The notes under the pieces were generated by a model. It was given only the letters and a program-made list of their open reading frames with translations. It had not been told where the DNA came from and did no database searches. Below, in pieces: positions 27,572-38,607 of a stretch of 64,000 nt of DNA; the stretch's first letter is position 1, and every line of letters begins with the position of its first letter. This stretch comes from an uncultured Cohaesibacter sp. (GTDB taxonomy: Bacteria; Pseudomonadota; Alphaproteobacteria; Rhizobiales; Cohaesibacteraceae). The position numbers and the translations under genes are program-made. The DNA lies in assembly GCF_963677725.1 (NCBI RefSeq), contig NZ_OY782507.1, positions 2,480,001 to 2,544,000 on the forward strand, read 5' to 3'.

Positions 27572-29092
27572 ATGAGAATGCAGCAAATGGCCACGAAGGA
27601 AAATGTTGACATCGAGATGGGTGCGGCAGCTCATCAGTCTTTTCCAGGGGCAGACTCCCAACAAGAGGAGCCTTCGGTGAAAGTGGGCAAAGAAGACTGG
27701 GAACGAGTGAAAAAGAGATTGCAGACCGAACTGGGTGAAGATGTCTTCTCCAGCTGGTTTGCGAGCGTCGAGTTGGAAAGTGAGCAGAATGGTCTTGTGA
27801 CCCTGTCTGTCTCGACCCGCTTTCTGAAATCGTGGATCCAGTCCCATTATGGGGATCTGCTGATGGCTCTATGGCGCGAGGAATGCGAGCAGGTCCGCCG
27901 CATTGATCTTTATGTGCGCGGCGCGGTTCGTCCCAAACCAGTGGTCGCCAAACAGCAGCCACAGCAATCCGACTCAGCTTCCAAGGATGGCAGTTTCTCG
28001 CGCCCTCAGGGCAGCATGCCGATGGTCGACGATTCCGATCATGCTGGCGGCTCGCCGCTTGATCCGCGCCTGACCTTTGACACCTTTGTCGTTGGCCAGT
28101 CCAACACGCTGGCCCATGCTGCTGCCAAGCAGGTGGCGATGGCTCAGCCCGGTCAGCCGGTATCCTTCAACCCCTTGTTCCTGCATGCTTCTGTCGGTCT
28201 TGGCAAGACCCATCTGTTGCAGGCAATCGCATGGGAAGCGAAAAAATCCAATCCGACCGCCAAAGTGCTCTATCTGACCGCCGAACGCTTCATGTATAGC
28301 TTCGTGCAGGCACTGAAGAGCCAGTCGGCGCTGGACTTCAAGGACACTTTGCGTGACATCGACATTCTGCTGATCGACGACTTGCAGTTCCTGCAAGGCA
28401 AAAGCATCCAGCAGGAATTCTGCCACACCTTGAACAGCCTGATTGATGGGGCTCGTCAAGTGGTGGTCGCAGCCGACCGTCCACCGGTTGAGCTGGAAAG
28501 CCTTGATGAGCGTGTGCGCTCGCGTCTGGCCGGGGGACTGGTCAGCGAATTGCAGCCGCTTGAAAAAGAACTGCGTCGCTCCATTCTGGCCGATCGTGCC
28601 ACCAATGCCTCACGCCGCGATCCCAATCTGGCGATTCCGGAGTTGGTGCTTGATCATGTCGCCGGAATCATCCGGTCCAACGGTCGTGATCTGGATGGCG
28701 CCTTCAACCGCCTGATGGCTCACAACCAGCTGACCGGTGCGCCGATCTCGATCGAAATGGCTGAGCAGGCCCTGAAAGATCTGATCCGTTCGAAAGAGCC
28801 GCGTCGCATTCGCATCGAAGACATCCAGCGGGTTGTCTCCAAGCACTATAATGTGTCGCGTTCGGATCTGTTGTCCTCGCGCCGGACCCGGACCATTGTG
28901 CGTCCGCGTCAAATCGCTATGTATCTTTCCAAGATGCTGACACCACGCTCGCTGCCGGAAATTGGCCGTCGGTTTGGTGGTCGCGACCATACCACCGTGT
29001 TGCATGCGGTGCGCAAGATCGAGGAGCTGGCATCGTCCGATAATGCGCTGCAGCAGGAAATCGAAATGCTGAAGCGGAATATTTCCGAATAG
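27572..29092 (+). CDS. dnaA: Chromosomal replication initiator protein DnaA
   Basis: AAA+ ATPase that binds DnaA boxes and opens oriC. 506 residues: domain I (about 35-110, interaction with helicase loader partners), a Gln/Ser-rich linker (about 125-165), the AAA+ domain with Walker [10 protein letters not shown] (about 210-218) and Walker B LLIDDLQF, and a C-terminal helix-turn-helix with the DnaA signature [10 protein letters not shown] (about 470-479). The first of three nearby ATGs is used. A GACTC (GANTC) site at 27489 lies in the promoter region, as in Caulobacter dnaA. Confidence 0.97.
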   Translation: MRMQQMATKENVDIEMGAAAHQSFPGADSQQEEPSVKVGKEDWERVKKRLQTELGEDVFSSWFASVELESEQNGLVTLSVSTRFLKSWIQSHYGDLLMALWREECEQVRRIDLYVRGAVRPKPVVAKQQPQQSDSASKDGSFSRPQGSMPMVDDSDHAGGSPLDPRLTFDTFVVGQSNTLAHAAAKQVAMAQPGQPVSFNPLFLHASVGLGKTHLLQAIAWEAKKSNPTAKVLYLTAERFMYSFVQALKSQSALDFKDTLRDIDILLIDDLQFLQGKSIQQEFCHTLNSLIDGARQVVVAADRPPVELESLDERVRSRLAGGLVSELQPLEKELRRSILADRATNASRRDPNLAIPELVLDHVAGIIRSNGRDLDGAFNRLMAHNQLTGAPISIEMAEQALKDLIRSKEPRRIRIEDIQRVVSKHYNVSRSDLLSSRRTRTIVRPRQIAMYLSKMLTPRSLPEIGRRFGGRDHTTVLHAVRKIEELASSDNALQQEIEMLKRNISE

Positions 29093-29367
29093 GCTTTTGC
29101 GTTCCTTGCGGCATTTGCCGTAGAATCGTGGAGAAAAGTGAGGGGATCGCGCGGGAATCGCGCCGATCCCCTTGCCATATAACATCAATCGGGTCAAAGT
29201 TGCTTCCCCACCCGTCAACGGGCCGAGACTTCGCAGATGCGGTCAGGCTGTCGGTTTACGAGCTTTTGTCAGGATGCGCACGCAGCAAGGTTGCTGATCG
29301 GCGCGGCATTTTGGGCAGACTTTGGGGAAGTGCGTTAGTAAATTAATATTGCAGGGAGATTTCGGAT

Positions 29368-30486
29368 ATGAAGGTCACTCTTGAACGGGCAACTCTTCTG
29401 AAGTCACTGAACCATGTCCACCGGGTTGTCGAGCGCCGGAACACCATTCCCATCCTTTCGAATGTGCTGCTGCGCGCCGAGGGCGGCGATCTGATTTTCA
29501 AGGCGACCGATCTGGATCTTGAAGTGCTGGAAACGGCGCCTGCGATGGTCGAAATTGGCGGTGCCACCACCGTACCGGCGCATATGCTCTATGACATCGT
29601 GCGCAAGCTGCCCGATGGTTCGGAAGTGACGCTGGAGACCAATGAAGACCAGACCGCTCTGGCGATTGCCGCGGGCCGGTCTCACTTCACCTTGCAGGTG
29701 CTGCCCATCACCGACTTCCCGGACATCACGGCGGGGGAATTCTCGCATACCTTCACAATCCCAGCGCTGGATCTGAAACGGTTGATCGATCACACCCAGT
29801 TTGCGATCTCGACCGAAGAAACCCGCTATTATCTCAACGGCATCTATGTGCATAGTCTGGATCTGGCCGGTGTCTCCACCTTGCGTGCGGTGGCAACCGA
29901 CGGGCACCGTCTGGCACAGGCTCAGATGCCAGCGCCTGAGGGCGCACAAGGCATGCCCGGCGTGATTGTGCCGCGCAAGACCGTTCTGGAAGTCCAAAAG
30001 CTGATCGAAGATCCGGAAGCCAATATTGCGGTGGAATTGTCCGAGACCAAGATCCGCCTGACCATCGGTCCGGTTGTTCTGACCTCCAAGCTGATCGATG
30101 GCACCTTCCCTGACTATGAAAAAGTCATTCCGAAGGGCAATGACAAGGTGATGAAGGTTGAGAATGGGGTCTTTGCCCAGTCCGTTGACCGTGTTTCGAC
30201 CGTATCCAATGAACGCGGCCGTGCCGTCAAGCTGAGCCTTGAGCAGGGCCGTCTGGTTCTCTCCGTCTCCAACCCGGATTCGGGCACGGCGACCGATGAG
30301 GTGTTGGTCGACTATAGTGCCGAACCGATGGAAATTGGCTTCAATGCCCGCTATCTGCTCGACATCACCAACCAGCTGGAAAGCGATCAGGCCTGTTTCC
30401 GTCTGGCGGATTCCGGCTCACCGACCCTTATCCATGATGAAGGCAATGACAGCACCCTTTATGTGCTGATGCCGATGCGTGTCTAG
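29368..30486 (+). CDS. dnaN: DNA polymerase III beta subunit (sliding clamp)
   Basis: 372-residue ring-forming clamp that holds polymerase III on DNA; three repeated clamp domains are visible and the protein ends LYVLMPMRV, typical of the family. It follows dnaA after 275 bases that hold no gene and probably a promoter, and ends in a terminator before recF. Confidence 0.97.
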   Translation: MKVTLERATLLKSLNHVHRVVERRNTIPILSNVLLRAEGGDLIFKATDLDLEVLETAPAMVEIGGATTVPAHMLYDIVRKLPDGSEVTLETNEDQTALAIAAGRSHFTLQVLPITDFPDITAGEFSHTFTIPALDLKRLIDHTQFAISTEETRYYLNGIYVHSLDLAGVSTLRAVATDGHRLAQAQMPAPEGAQGMPGVIVPRKTVLEVQKLIEDPEANIAVELSETKIRLTIGPVVLTSKLIDGTFPDYEKVIPKGNDKVMKVENGVFAQSVDRVSTVSNERGRAVKLSLEQGRLVLSVSNPDSGTATDEVLVDYSAEPMEIGFNARYLLDITNQLESDQACFRLADSGSPTLIHDEGNDSTLYVLMPMRV

Positions 30487-30523
30487 GGCCAGCGCTGGAT
30501 CTTGTGCTGGTTGATTGACAATG

Positions 30524-30546
30524 AGGGCGCAGCATGCGCCCTTTTT
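30524..30546 (+). terminator. Terminator between dnaN and recF
   Basis: AGGGCGC (30524-30530) pairs perfectly with GCGCCCT (30536-30542) around AGCAT and is followed by TTTT. Confidence 0.8.
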
Positions 30547-30604
30547 GACTCCGACCCCATGACTCGGGCCAGGCTGGAGCGTGACGGAATGAAAGAAAGC
30601 TTGA

Positions 30605-31825
30605 ATGACGGGCATTGAGCCGAGCCATGAGGAAAGAGAATCCGGTGCCTCTGACGCAATGGATGGGGCGGCCTCTGGCGTGGATCGCATTGCCGCCGCA
30701 TCGGTCACCCTGTCGGATTTTCGCAATTACACGACCCTGTCTCTGCCACTTAGTGGCCGCCATGTGGTGCTGACCGGGGCCAATGGCTCGGGAAAGACCA
30801 ATCTGCTGGAAGCCATTTCCTTTCTCTCGCCCGGACGCGGACTGCGCCGCGTTGCCTATACGGACATTGCCCGCGAAGGGGCGTCGGGCAGCTGGGCGGT
30901 CTCCGTTGCCCTTAGCACCCCTTATGGCGACGTCAAGCTTGGCACGGGGTTGCAGCCCGGACCGGATGGCAGCTTGCAACGGCGTATCCGGATCAATGGC
31001 GCAGCGGCGCGTTCGGCCGAAGCGATGGCTGATCATGTCAGTGTCTTGTGGCTGACGCCGCAAATGGACAGCCTGTTTACCGGGGCAGCTTCGGAGCGGC
31101 GCAAATGGCTGGACCGGATGGTTTTGGCCATCGACAAGAGCCACGGGGCGCGGGTCAATGCATTCGAAAAGGCCATGCGCCAGCGCAACCGCCTTTTGGA
31201 AGACAGCCCGAATGAGCGGGTCTGGCTTGATGGCATCGAAGGGCAAATGGCAGAATATGGCTCGGCCATTGCCACCGCGCGTGCAGAGATGATTTCGTTC
31301 CTGAATCGATCCCTTTCAATCCTGCATGGGGCAGAGGCCGGATCAGCCTTCCCGAATGCGCTTTTGGCGCTGGAGGGCCTGTTGGAGACAGAGGCTTTCT
31401 CCCGCCCGGCCATTGACAGTGAAGAACATTATCGGGGCCTGCTCTCCGAGATGCGCCATAGGGACCGGGCCGCCGGGCGAACGCTGGAAGGGCCCCATCG
31501 CTCGGATCTGCTGGTTCGTCATGGGCCAAAGGATATGCCTGCAGCGAAATGCTCGACCGGTGAGCAGAAAGCCCTGCTGCTTGGGATCGTGTTGGCTCAT
31601 GCGCATCTGGTGGCGGAACGGCGCGGACGCACGCCGCTGGTCTTGCTTGATGAGGTTGCGGCGCATCTTGATGAAAGCCGCAGGCTCGCCCTGTTCGATC
31701 TGTTGGATCGGCTGGGCTGTCAGGCTTGGGTGACCGGGACCGATGATGCGGTCTTTGCACCGCTGGGGGAGCGTGCCGAGCGATTCCATGTGGAAATGGG
31801 CAGCGTTGAGAAAGTCAGTGACTGA
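30605..31825 (+). CDS. recF: DNA replication and repair protein RecF
   Basis: SMC-like ATPase that, with RecO and RecR, loads RecA at gaps. 406 residues with Walker A GANGSGKTNLLE (about 59-70), an ABC-type signature near CSTGEQKALLLG, and Walker B LVLLDEVAAHLD. The N-terminus from 30605 is about 30 residues longer than usual; an in-frame ATG at 30659 would shorten it by 18. It is separated from dnaN by a terminator. Confidence 0.93.
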   Translation: MTGIEPSHEERESGASDAMDGAASGVDRIAAASVTLSDFRNYTTLSLPLSGRHVVLTGANGSGKTNLLEAISFLSPGRGLRRVAYTDIAREGASGSWAVSVALSTPYGDVKLGTGLQPGPDGSLQRRIRINGAAARSAEAMADHVSVLWLTPQMDSLFTGAASERRKWLDRMVLAIDKSHGARVNAFEKAMRQRNRLLEDSPNERVWLDGIEGQMAEYGSAIATARAEMISFLNRSLSILHGAEAGSAFPNALLALEGLLETEAFSRPAIDSEEHYRGLLSEMRHRDRAAGRTLEGPHRSDLLVRHGPKDMPAAKCSTGEQKALLLGIVLAHAHLVAERRGRTPLVLLDEVAAHLDESRRLALFDLLDRLGCQAWVTGTDDAVFAPLGERAERFHVEMGSVEKVSD

Positions 31826-31875
31826 GATGCAAAAACTGAGTGGAAAGGCCGGCACAAACCTCCTATGATCGCGCC

Positions 31876-32280
31876 ATGAAAAGTCTTCTCGTTGATACCT
31901 CCGTTACCATTTTATTTTTCACCGCAGTTGCCAGCTTTTCCGAGCTTGTCATTGCCGGAATGGCGCTTGAGACGGTCCTGCTGACCCGTCTGATTATGAT
32001 GCCGGTCATGATCCTGACAGGACGGCCTTACGGCGTTTATCGCGATTGGTGGATGATGCGGGTCCCCAACGGCTCCACCAGCGTGAAGACAATGGTCGAC
32101 ATCGTTGCATTCTTGAGCTTTCAAGTCCCTGTTTATGTTGCTACATTGCTCTTTGCTGGGGCACGGTGGAGTGAAATTGTCACTGCGGTCAGCTCGGCCT
32201 TGATTTTGATGGTGCTTGTTAGTCGCCCGTTCGGACTGGTGCTCGATTTTGCGCGTCGCAAGGCAGGTGTTGCTGTCTAG
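31876..32280 (+). CDS. AlaE-like L-alanine exporter family protein
   Basis: 134-residue inner-membrane protein with four predicted helices, resembling E. coli AlaE, which exports L-alanine. Matching segments are RPYGVYRDWWM (about 50-60) and VAFLSFQVPVYVATLL (about 76-91). The ATG at 31876 is chosen because the helix-rich family N-terminus starts there. It lies between recF and gyrB, next to a cytochrome gene, an unusual place for it. Transport of alanine is inferred from family only. Confidence 0.78.
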   Translation: MKSLLVDTSVTILFFTAVASFSELVIAGMALETVLLTRLIMMPVMILTGRPYGVYRDWWMMRVPNGSTSVKTMVDIVAFLSFQVPVYVATLLFAGARWSEIVTAVSSALILMVLVSRPFGLVLDFARRKAGVAV

Positions 32281-32335
32281 GTCAGACATGCAGTCCAGAA
32301 ATGCAGGCCTGTCCTGATAGATCAAGGGAAGAGGG

Positions 32336-32779
32336 ATGGTCAAAAAAAGACGGAAATGGCGGTTTTACAACTCGCCCAACAGTCTCATCATCATGGCGCT
32401 GTCAGTCTCGGCTCTGATTTTGCTCTGGATCGGCGGGGGGCCCTTTATCAATCCGCGCGGTGATGACGACCCGGTTTTGAAGCCTGGCCTTAATGGAGAG
32501 AATATTCGTCGCGCCGGACACAGGCTCTATAATGCCCAATGCCTGAATTGCCACGGGGTGAATGGACGCGGCACCAGCTTTGGACCACCACTTGTCCATG
32601 CCCTTTATGAGCGGTCCAAACTGTCGAATCAGGCCTTCCTTCAGGCGATCTATTATGGCGCGCCGCAGAAGCACTGGTCCTATGGCCCAATGGACCCGCT
32701 TGATGGCATCAGCCAAGTGGAAGCAGCCCAGATTCTGGCCTATGTTCGCAGCCGTCAGGATGCCTCGAAAAACCGCTAA
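32336..32779 (+). CDS. Membrane-anchored c-type cytochrome
   Basis: 147-residue protein with an N-terminal membrane anchor (about residues 19-38) followed by one cytochrome c domain. The haem site is CLNCHG (Cys about 64, Cys 67, His 68); the likely sixth ligand is a Met near YGPMDPL. It would carry electrons at the periplasmic face of the membrane. No oxidase or reductase gene is adjacent, so the partner is unknown. Confidence 0.85.
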   Translation: MVKKRRKWRFYNSPNSLIIMALSVSALILLWIGGGPFINPRGDDDPVLKPGLNGENIRRAGHRLYNAQCLNCHGVNGRGTSFGPPLVHALYERSKLSNQAFLQAIYYGAPQKHWSYGPMDPLDGISQVEAAQILAYVRSRQDASKNR

Positions 32780-32945
32780 ATTCTGCTCGATTCACGGGCT
32801 TTTTTCGGGGCTTTGGCCTTCAGCTGCAAAACTCTCCACAATGGCCCCGAACAAGTGGACTTTGCAGGGACTTTGAGAGGCTCGTAGAGTTGAAAGCGGA
32901 GCGAAACCACGTATAAGTGAAGGGTTCCTCCCAGCCTAAGGATGA

Positions 32946-35384
<2,439 letters not shown>

Positions 35385-35396
35385 CGGGATTGTCGC

Positions 35397-35822
35397 GTGA
35401 CTGATGCCAAGACCATCATAGCCGCCCTTGAGATGCAGCCGCATCCCGAGGGCGGCTATTTTTGTGAAACCTTCCGCGATGCGGAAGGGCCGGACGGGCG
35501 CGGTCATTCAACCGCCATCTATTATTTGCTGGAAGCGGGCGATCGGTCCCACTGGCACCGGGTGGATGCCACCGAACTTTGGTTCTGGCATGCAGGTGCG
35601 GCCTTGTTGCTCAGCCAATCGGCGGATGGCAAAGAGTCCGAGACTTACATTTTGGGGCCGGATATTCTGGCCGGTGAACGACCCCAAATCATCGTGCCGC
35701 GCCACCATTGGCAATCGGCTGAAAGTACCGGCGACTGGACGCTGGTCAGCTGTACGGTTGCGCCGGGATTTGTGTTTGAGGGTTTTGAAATGGCTCCTCC
35801 CGATTGGCAGCCAGAGCAATAA
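35397..35822 (+). CDS. Cupin-fold protein, DUF985 family
   Basis: 141-residue beta-barrel protein of the DUF985 cupin family. The typical start HPEGGYFCETFR (about 16-27) and metal-binding-like SHWHRVDATELW (about 51-62) are present. It begins with GTG 12 bases after the gyrB stop and is likely cotranscribed. No enzymatic role is established. Confidence 0.82.
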   Translation: MTDAKTIIAALEMQPHPEGGYFCETFRDAEGPDGRGHSTAIYYLLEAGDRSHWHRVDATELWFWHAGAALLLSQSADGKESETYILGPDILAGERPQIIVPRHHWQSAESTGDWTLVSCTVAPGFVFEGFEMAPPDWQPEQ

Positions 35823-35895
35823 GGCCAGCGCTTCTGACTAGCTATTTCCTACGCAGAATGCGTGTATAAGCGCTTGGTCCCTGAGCGGAACAATC

Positions 35896-35925
35896 TTGTC
35901 AAATGGCGCGCAAGCTGCCTAAGAT
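35896..35925 (+). promoter_or_regulatory. Possible promoter of the rsgA leader
   Basis: TTGTCA (35896-35901) and TAAGAT (35920-35925) are separated by 18 bases. A start near 35932 would give a leader of about 210 bases before rsgA. Moderate match only. Confidence 0.4.
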
Positions 35926-36018
35926 GAACCGTACTGATGGTTATCAATGCCACAATTTCGGCAAAACCATCCGGTCCAACAGATCGGCACTCCAACCAGA
36001 CCCTGAAGGAGGATGTTT

Positions 36019-36057
36019 ATGATTGTCATGACGAACCTCCGGGCAATAGCTGTCTGA
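36019..36057 (+). CDS. Candidate leader peptide upstream of rsgA
   Basis: A 12-codon frame (MIVMTNLRAIAV) starts six bases after AAGGAGG (36006-36012), the strongest Shine-Dalgarno noticed in this part of the window. The GGAGG can pair with CCTCC inside the frame (36036-36040), and the stop codon lies in the loop of a small CTGTC/GACAG hairpin. I infer a regulatory leader peptide for the downstream rsgA; its product may matter less than the ribosome's position. It could be coincidental, but the SD-spacing-ATG combination is hard to dismiss. Confidence 0.5.
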   Translation: MIVMTNLRAIAV

Positions 36058-36069
36058 TGACAGTTTTGA

Positions 36070-36137
36070 TCTTGCCTGGACCCACCGGCCTCGCCGAAAG
36101 GCTTGAGCCGACGATGATCTTTTACCTATAGGCAAGA
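36070..36137 (+). promoter_or_regulatory. Structured leader that can mask the rsgA ribosome-binding site
   Basis: TCTTGCCT (36070-36077) is exactly complementary to AGGCAAGA (36130-36137), which contains the only SD-like sequence before the rsgA ATG at 36140. Between them a hairpin with a GAAA tetraloop (36086-36110; CGG, CTC and GCC paired with GGC, GAG and CCG around small bulges) is enclosed. The short ORF at 36019-36057 ends 12 bases before the 5' arm. The layout fits translational control of rsgA by ribosomes on the leader. Inference only. Confidence 0.5.
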
Positions 36138-36139
36138 CA

Positions 36140-37237
36140 ATGATGTCTTTTGAAGACTTTCTGGGCAAAGCTCCTGCCCCCAGCACGGGACGACGCTTGT
36201 CCGATCTGGGCTTTAGTAACCATTTCACGCGTCAACTCGATCTGGATGAGATGGAGACGCTCACACCCTATCGCATCAGTGAAATCCAGCGCTCCGTCGT
36301 GGTGGGCATGGGGGAAGTGGACACCCGCACCCTGCGCACGCCGCACAAGGTGCCGACTTCGGCCTTTGGCGTCGGGGACTGGGTGCTGGCGGATCATACT
36401 GACCAGATCAACCGCCGGCTCGATCCCTACAGTGCGCTCATTCGGCGTGCGGCAGGCTCTGATGTATCCGAGCAGATCATGGCAACCAATGTCGACGTGC
36501 TGTTCATCGTGACGTCCTGCAATGATGACTTCAATCTGGCGCGTCTTGAGCGGTTTTTGGCACTGGCCAAGGACGCCGAAGTGGATCCGGTGATCCTGAT
36601 CACCAAGGTGGATCTGTGCGACGATGTGGACAGCTTTCTTGATCAGGCCCGTGGCTTGATGAAAGACGTGGATGTTCTGGGGCTCAATGCCAAGGACGCC
36701 CATGCGATTGAACTTTTGTCTCCATGGTGTCGGAAGGGCAAGACCATTGCCATGGTTGGCTCGTCGGGCGTGGGCAAGACCACCTTGCTGAACGGTCTGA
36801 CCGGCAGGGAAGATGCCACCCAAGCCATTCGCGAGGATGATGCCAAGGGGCGCCATACCACCACCTTCCGTTCGCTGCATCCGGCGCTCAATGGTGCATG
36901 GCTGGTGGATACACCGGGCATTCGCGCCCTGCGGCTGCATGAAAAGAGCACCGGCATTGAACAGGTATTCGACGATATTGTCGAACTGGCAAGCCAGTGC
37001 AAATTCAATGACTGCCAGCATGAAACCGAGCCGAAATGTGCGGTGCAAGCGGCCATCAAGGCGGGCGAGCTGGAGCCGGAACGGCTCGATCGCTGGCGCA
37101 AGTTGCAGGCCGAGGACAACCGCAACAGCGAGAGTATTGCCGAGAACCGCAAGCGCACCAGAGCCTTTGGCAAGATGGTGAAATCGGCCATCAAGGACAG
37201 TGATCGTTTCAAGGGTCGCACCCGGGACGAAGACTGA
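36140..37237 (+). CDS. rsgA: Small ribosomal subunit biogenesis GTPase RsgA
   Basis: Circularly permuted GTPase that helps mature the 30S decoding centre and release of RbfA. 365 residues: N-terminal OB fold (about 45-105), GTPase with the permuted G-motif order (TKVD about 154-157 before GSSGVGKTTLLN about 209-220), and a C-terminal zinc finger with Cys and His in CKFNDCQHETEPKC (about 293-306). Length is normal for the longer alphaproteobacterial form. It is preceded by the structured leader described at 36019-36137. Confidence 0.95.
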   Translation: MMSFEDFLGKAPAPSTGRRLSDLGFSNHFTRQLDLDEMETLTPYRISEIQRSVVVGMGEVDTRTLRTPHKVPTSAFGVGDWVLADHTDQINRRLDPYSALIRRAAGSDVSEQIMATNVDVLFIVTSCNDDFNLARLERFLALAKDAEVDPVILITKVDLCDDVDSFLDQARGLMKDVDVLGLNAKDAHAIELLSPWCRKGKTIAMVGSSGVGKTTLLNGLTGREDATQAIREDDAKGRHTTTFRSLHPALNGAWLVDTPGIRALRLHEKSTGIEQVFDDIVELASQCKFNDCQHETEPKCAVQAAIKAGELEPERLDRWRKLQAEDNRNSESIAENRKRTRAFGKMVKSAIKDSDRFKGRTRDED

Positions 37238-37308
37238 GCCAAGCCCGATCCTGCATCGGAATGGTGCTTGATCCTTCGGCAAATCACCCGCGTGATGGCA
37301 CACAATGC

Positions 37309-37338
37309 AAAAGGCCTCCCGGTTATCCGAGAGGCCTT
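37309..37338 (-). terminator. Terminator of the quinone oxidoreductase gene
   Basis: AAGGCCTC and GAGGCCTT form a perfect 8-bp stem; the T run follows it only on the minus strand. It lies between the convergent rsgA and qor-like genes and may slow both transcripts. Confidence 0.75.
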
Positions 37339-37402
37339 ATATCAGCGGAAAAATCTTTAAAAACCAATGATCGTTACGATATCGATATAATCATTATTTT
37401 GA

Positions 37403-38386
37403 TTATGGAATCAGGATCAGGGAGCCGGTGGTTCTGCGCGCTTCAAGATCTTCATGCGCCTTGGCGGCATCGGCCAGCGCATATTCGGTTGGCGGAGTGA
37501 TTTTGACACCACCTGTGGCCAAGGCTGCAAAAAAGTCCTGGCTGGCTGCGGCCAGCTCTTCCGGCGTGGAAATGAAATCATAGAGCGTCGGACGGGTCAC
37601 CATCAGCGAGCCTTTGGCTCCGAGAATGCCGAGATTGACCCCTTCCACAGGACCGGATGCGTTGCCGTAGGAAATCAGCAGGCCGCGTGGGCGCAGGCAA
37701 TCAAGCCCGTCCATGAAGGTGTCCTTGCCGACGCCATCAAAGACCACTGGCAGTTTTTCACCGCCGGTAAAGTCCAGAACCCGTTCCGGAACCGATTCGG
37801 TGCGGTAATTGATCACGCAGTCGCATCCAAGGCTTTTGGCCAACTGGGCTTTTTCTTCTGAGCCAACCGTGCCGATGACGGTGGCTCCCAGCGCTTTGAG
37901 CCATTGCACGGCCAATGTGCCAACACCACCGGCTGCGGCGTGGAACAGAACGGTTTCTCCCGCCTTGACCGGATAGATCTGGCGAATGAGATATTGCACT
38001 GTCAGGCCCTTGAGCAGGGAAGCGGCGGCGTCCTTTGATGAGATCGATGTTGGCAGAAGCACAGCCACATTGGCATCGATCACATGATGGGTGGCATAGG
38101 TTCCCATTGCGCCGGAACAATAGACCACCCGGTCACCGGCCTTGATATGGGTGACGCCTTCACCGACCGAGCGAACAATGCCCGCAGCTTCACGCCCCAG
38201 ACCGGACGGCATTTTTGGGACGGGATACAGACCGGAGCGGAAATAGACATCGATGAAATTGACACCGATAGCATCATGACGGACCAAAATCTGACCCGGA
38301 GCGAGTTCAGGAATGTCCCGTTCTACAAGCTTCATCTGTTCCGGTCCGCCGGTGGATTCGATTTCAATGCGGGACATCGTGCTCAT
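37403..38386 (-). CDS. NADPH:quinone oxidoreductase, zinc-independent MDR type
   Basis: 327-residue medium-chain reductase that transfers electrons from NADPH to quinones or reactive carbonyls. The Rossmann glycine motif AAAGGVGTLAVQWLKALGA (about 149-167) and the quinone-reductase signature segments (VNFIDVYFRSGLYP about 39-52) are present; the zinc-site cysteines of alcohol dehydrogenases are absent. The family resembles E. coli Qor. It is convergent with rsgA. Confidence 0.9.
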   Translation of the reverse strand: MSTMSRIEIESTGGPEQMKLVERDIPELAPGQILVRHDAIGVNFIDVYFRSGLYPVPKMPSGLGREAAGIVRSVGEGVTHIKAGDRVVYCSGAMGTYATHHVIDANVAVLLPTSISSKDAAASLLKGLTVQYLIRQIYPVKAGETVLFHAAAGGVGTLAVQWLKALGATVIGTVGSEEKAQLAKSLGCDCVINYRTESVPERVLDFTGGEKLPVVFDGVGKDTFMDGLDCLRPRGLLISYGNASGPVEGVNLGILGAKGSLMVTRPTLYDFISTPEELAAASQDFFAALATGGVKITPPTEYALADAAKAHEDLEARRTTGSLILIP

Positions 38387-38607
38387 GGCTTCCTCCGTTG
38401 GCTTCGTGACAGCCCTGTCCTTTGGGTGTTTGAATTTGAGCGGATGACTAACGTAGGCGGCCTGTCAAAAATTGCAATGGAAGAATGAGGTCACCGGAAT
38501 TTTCAGGATCACTTGTTCCAGTTGACCTTTTTGCCATTCCATATCCGGAAAGACTTTGGTCATCGCCTTGTGCTAAAAAGACAAAAAATCACCATCTGGA
38601 CATTCTC

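Noticed and set aside
27403-29367. Chromosome origin next to dnaA
   Set aside because: I found no cluster of TTATCCACA-type DnaA boxes or an obvious AT-rich unwinding region beside dnaA. In many Hyphomicrobiales and Caulobacter the origin lies near hemE, not dnaA.
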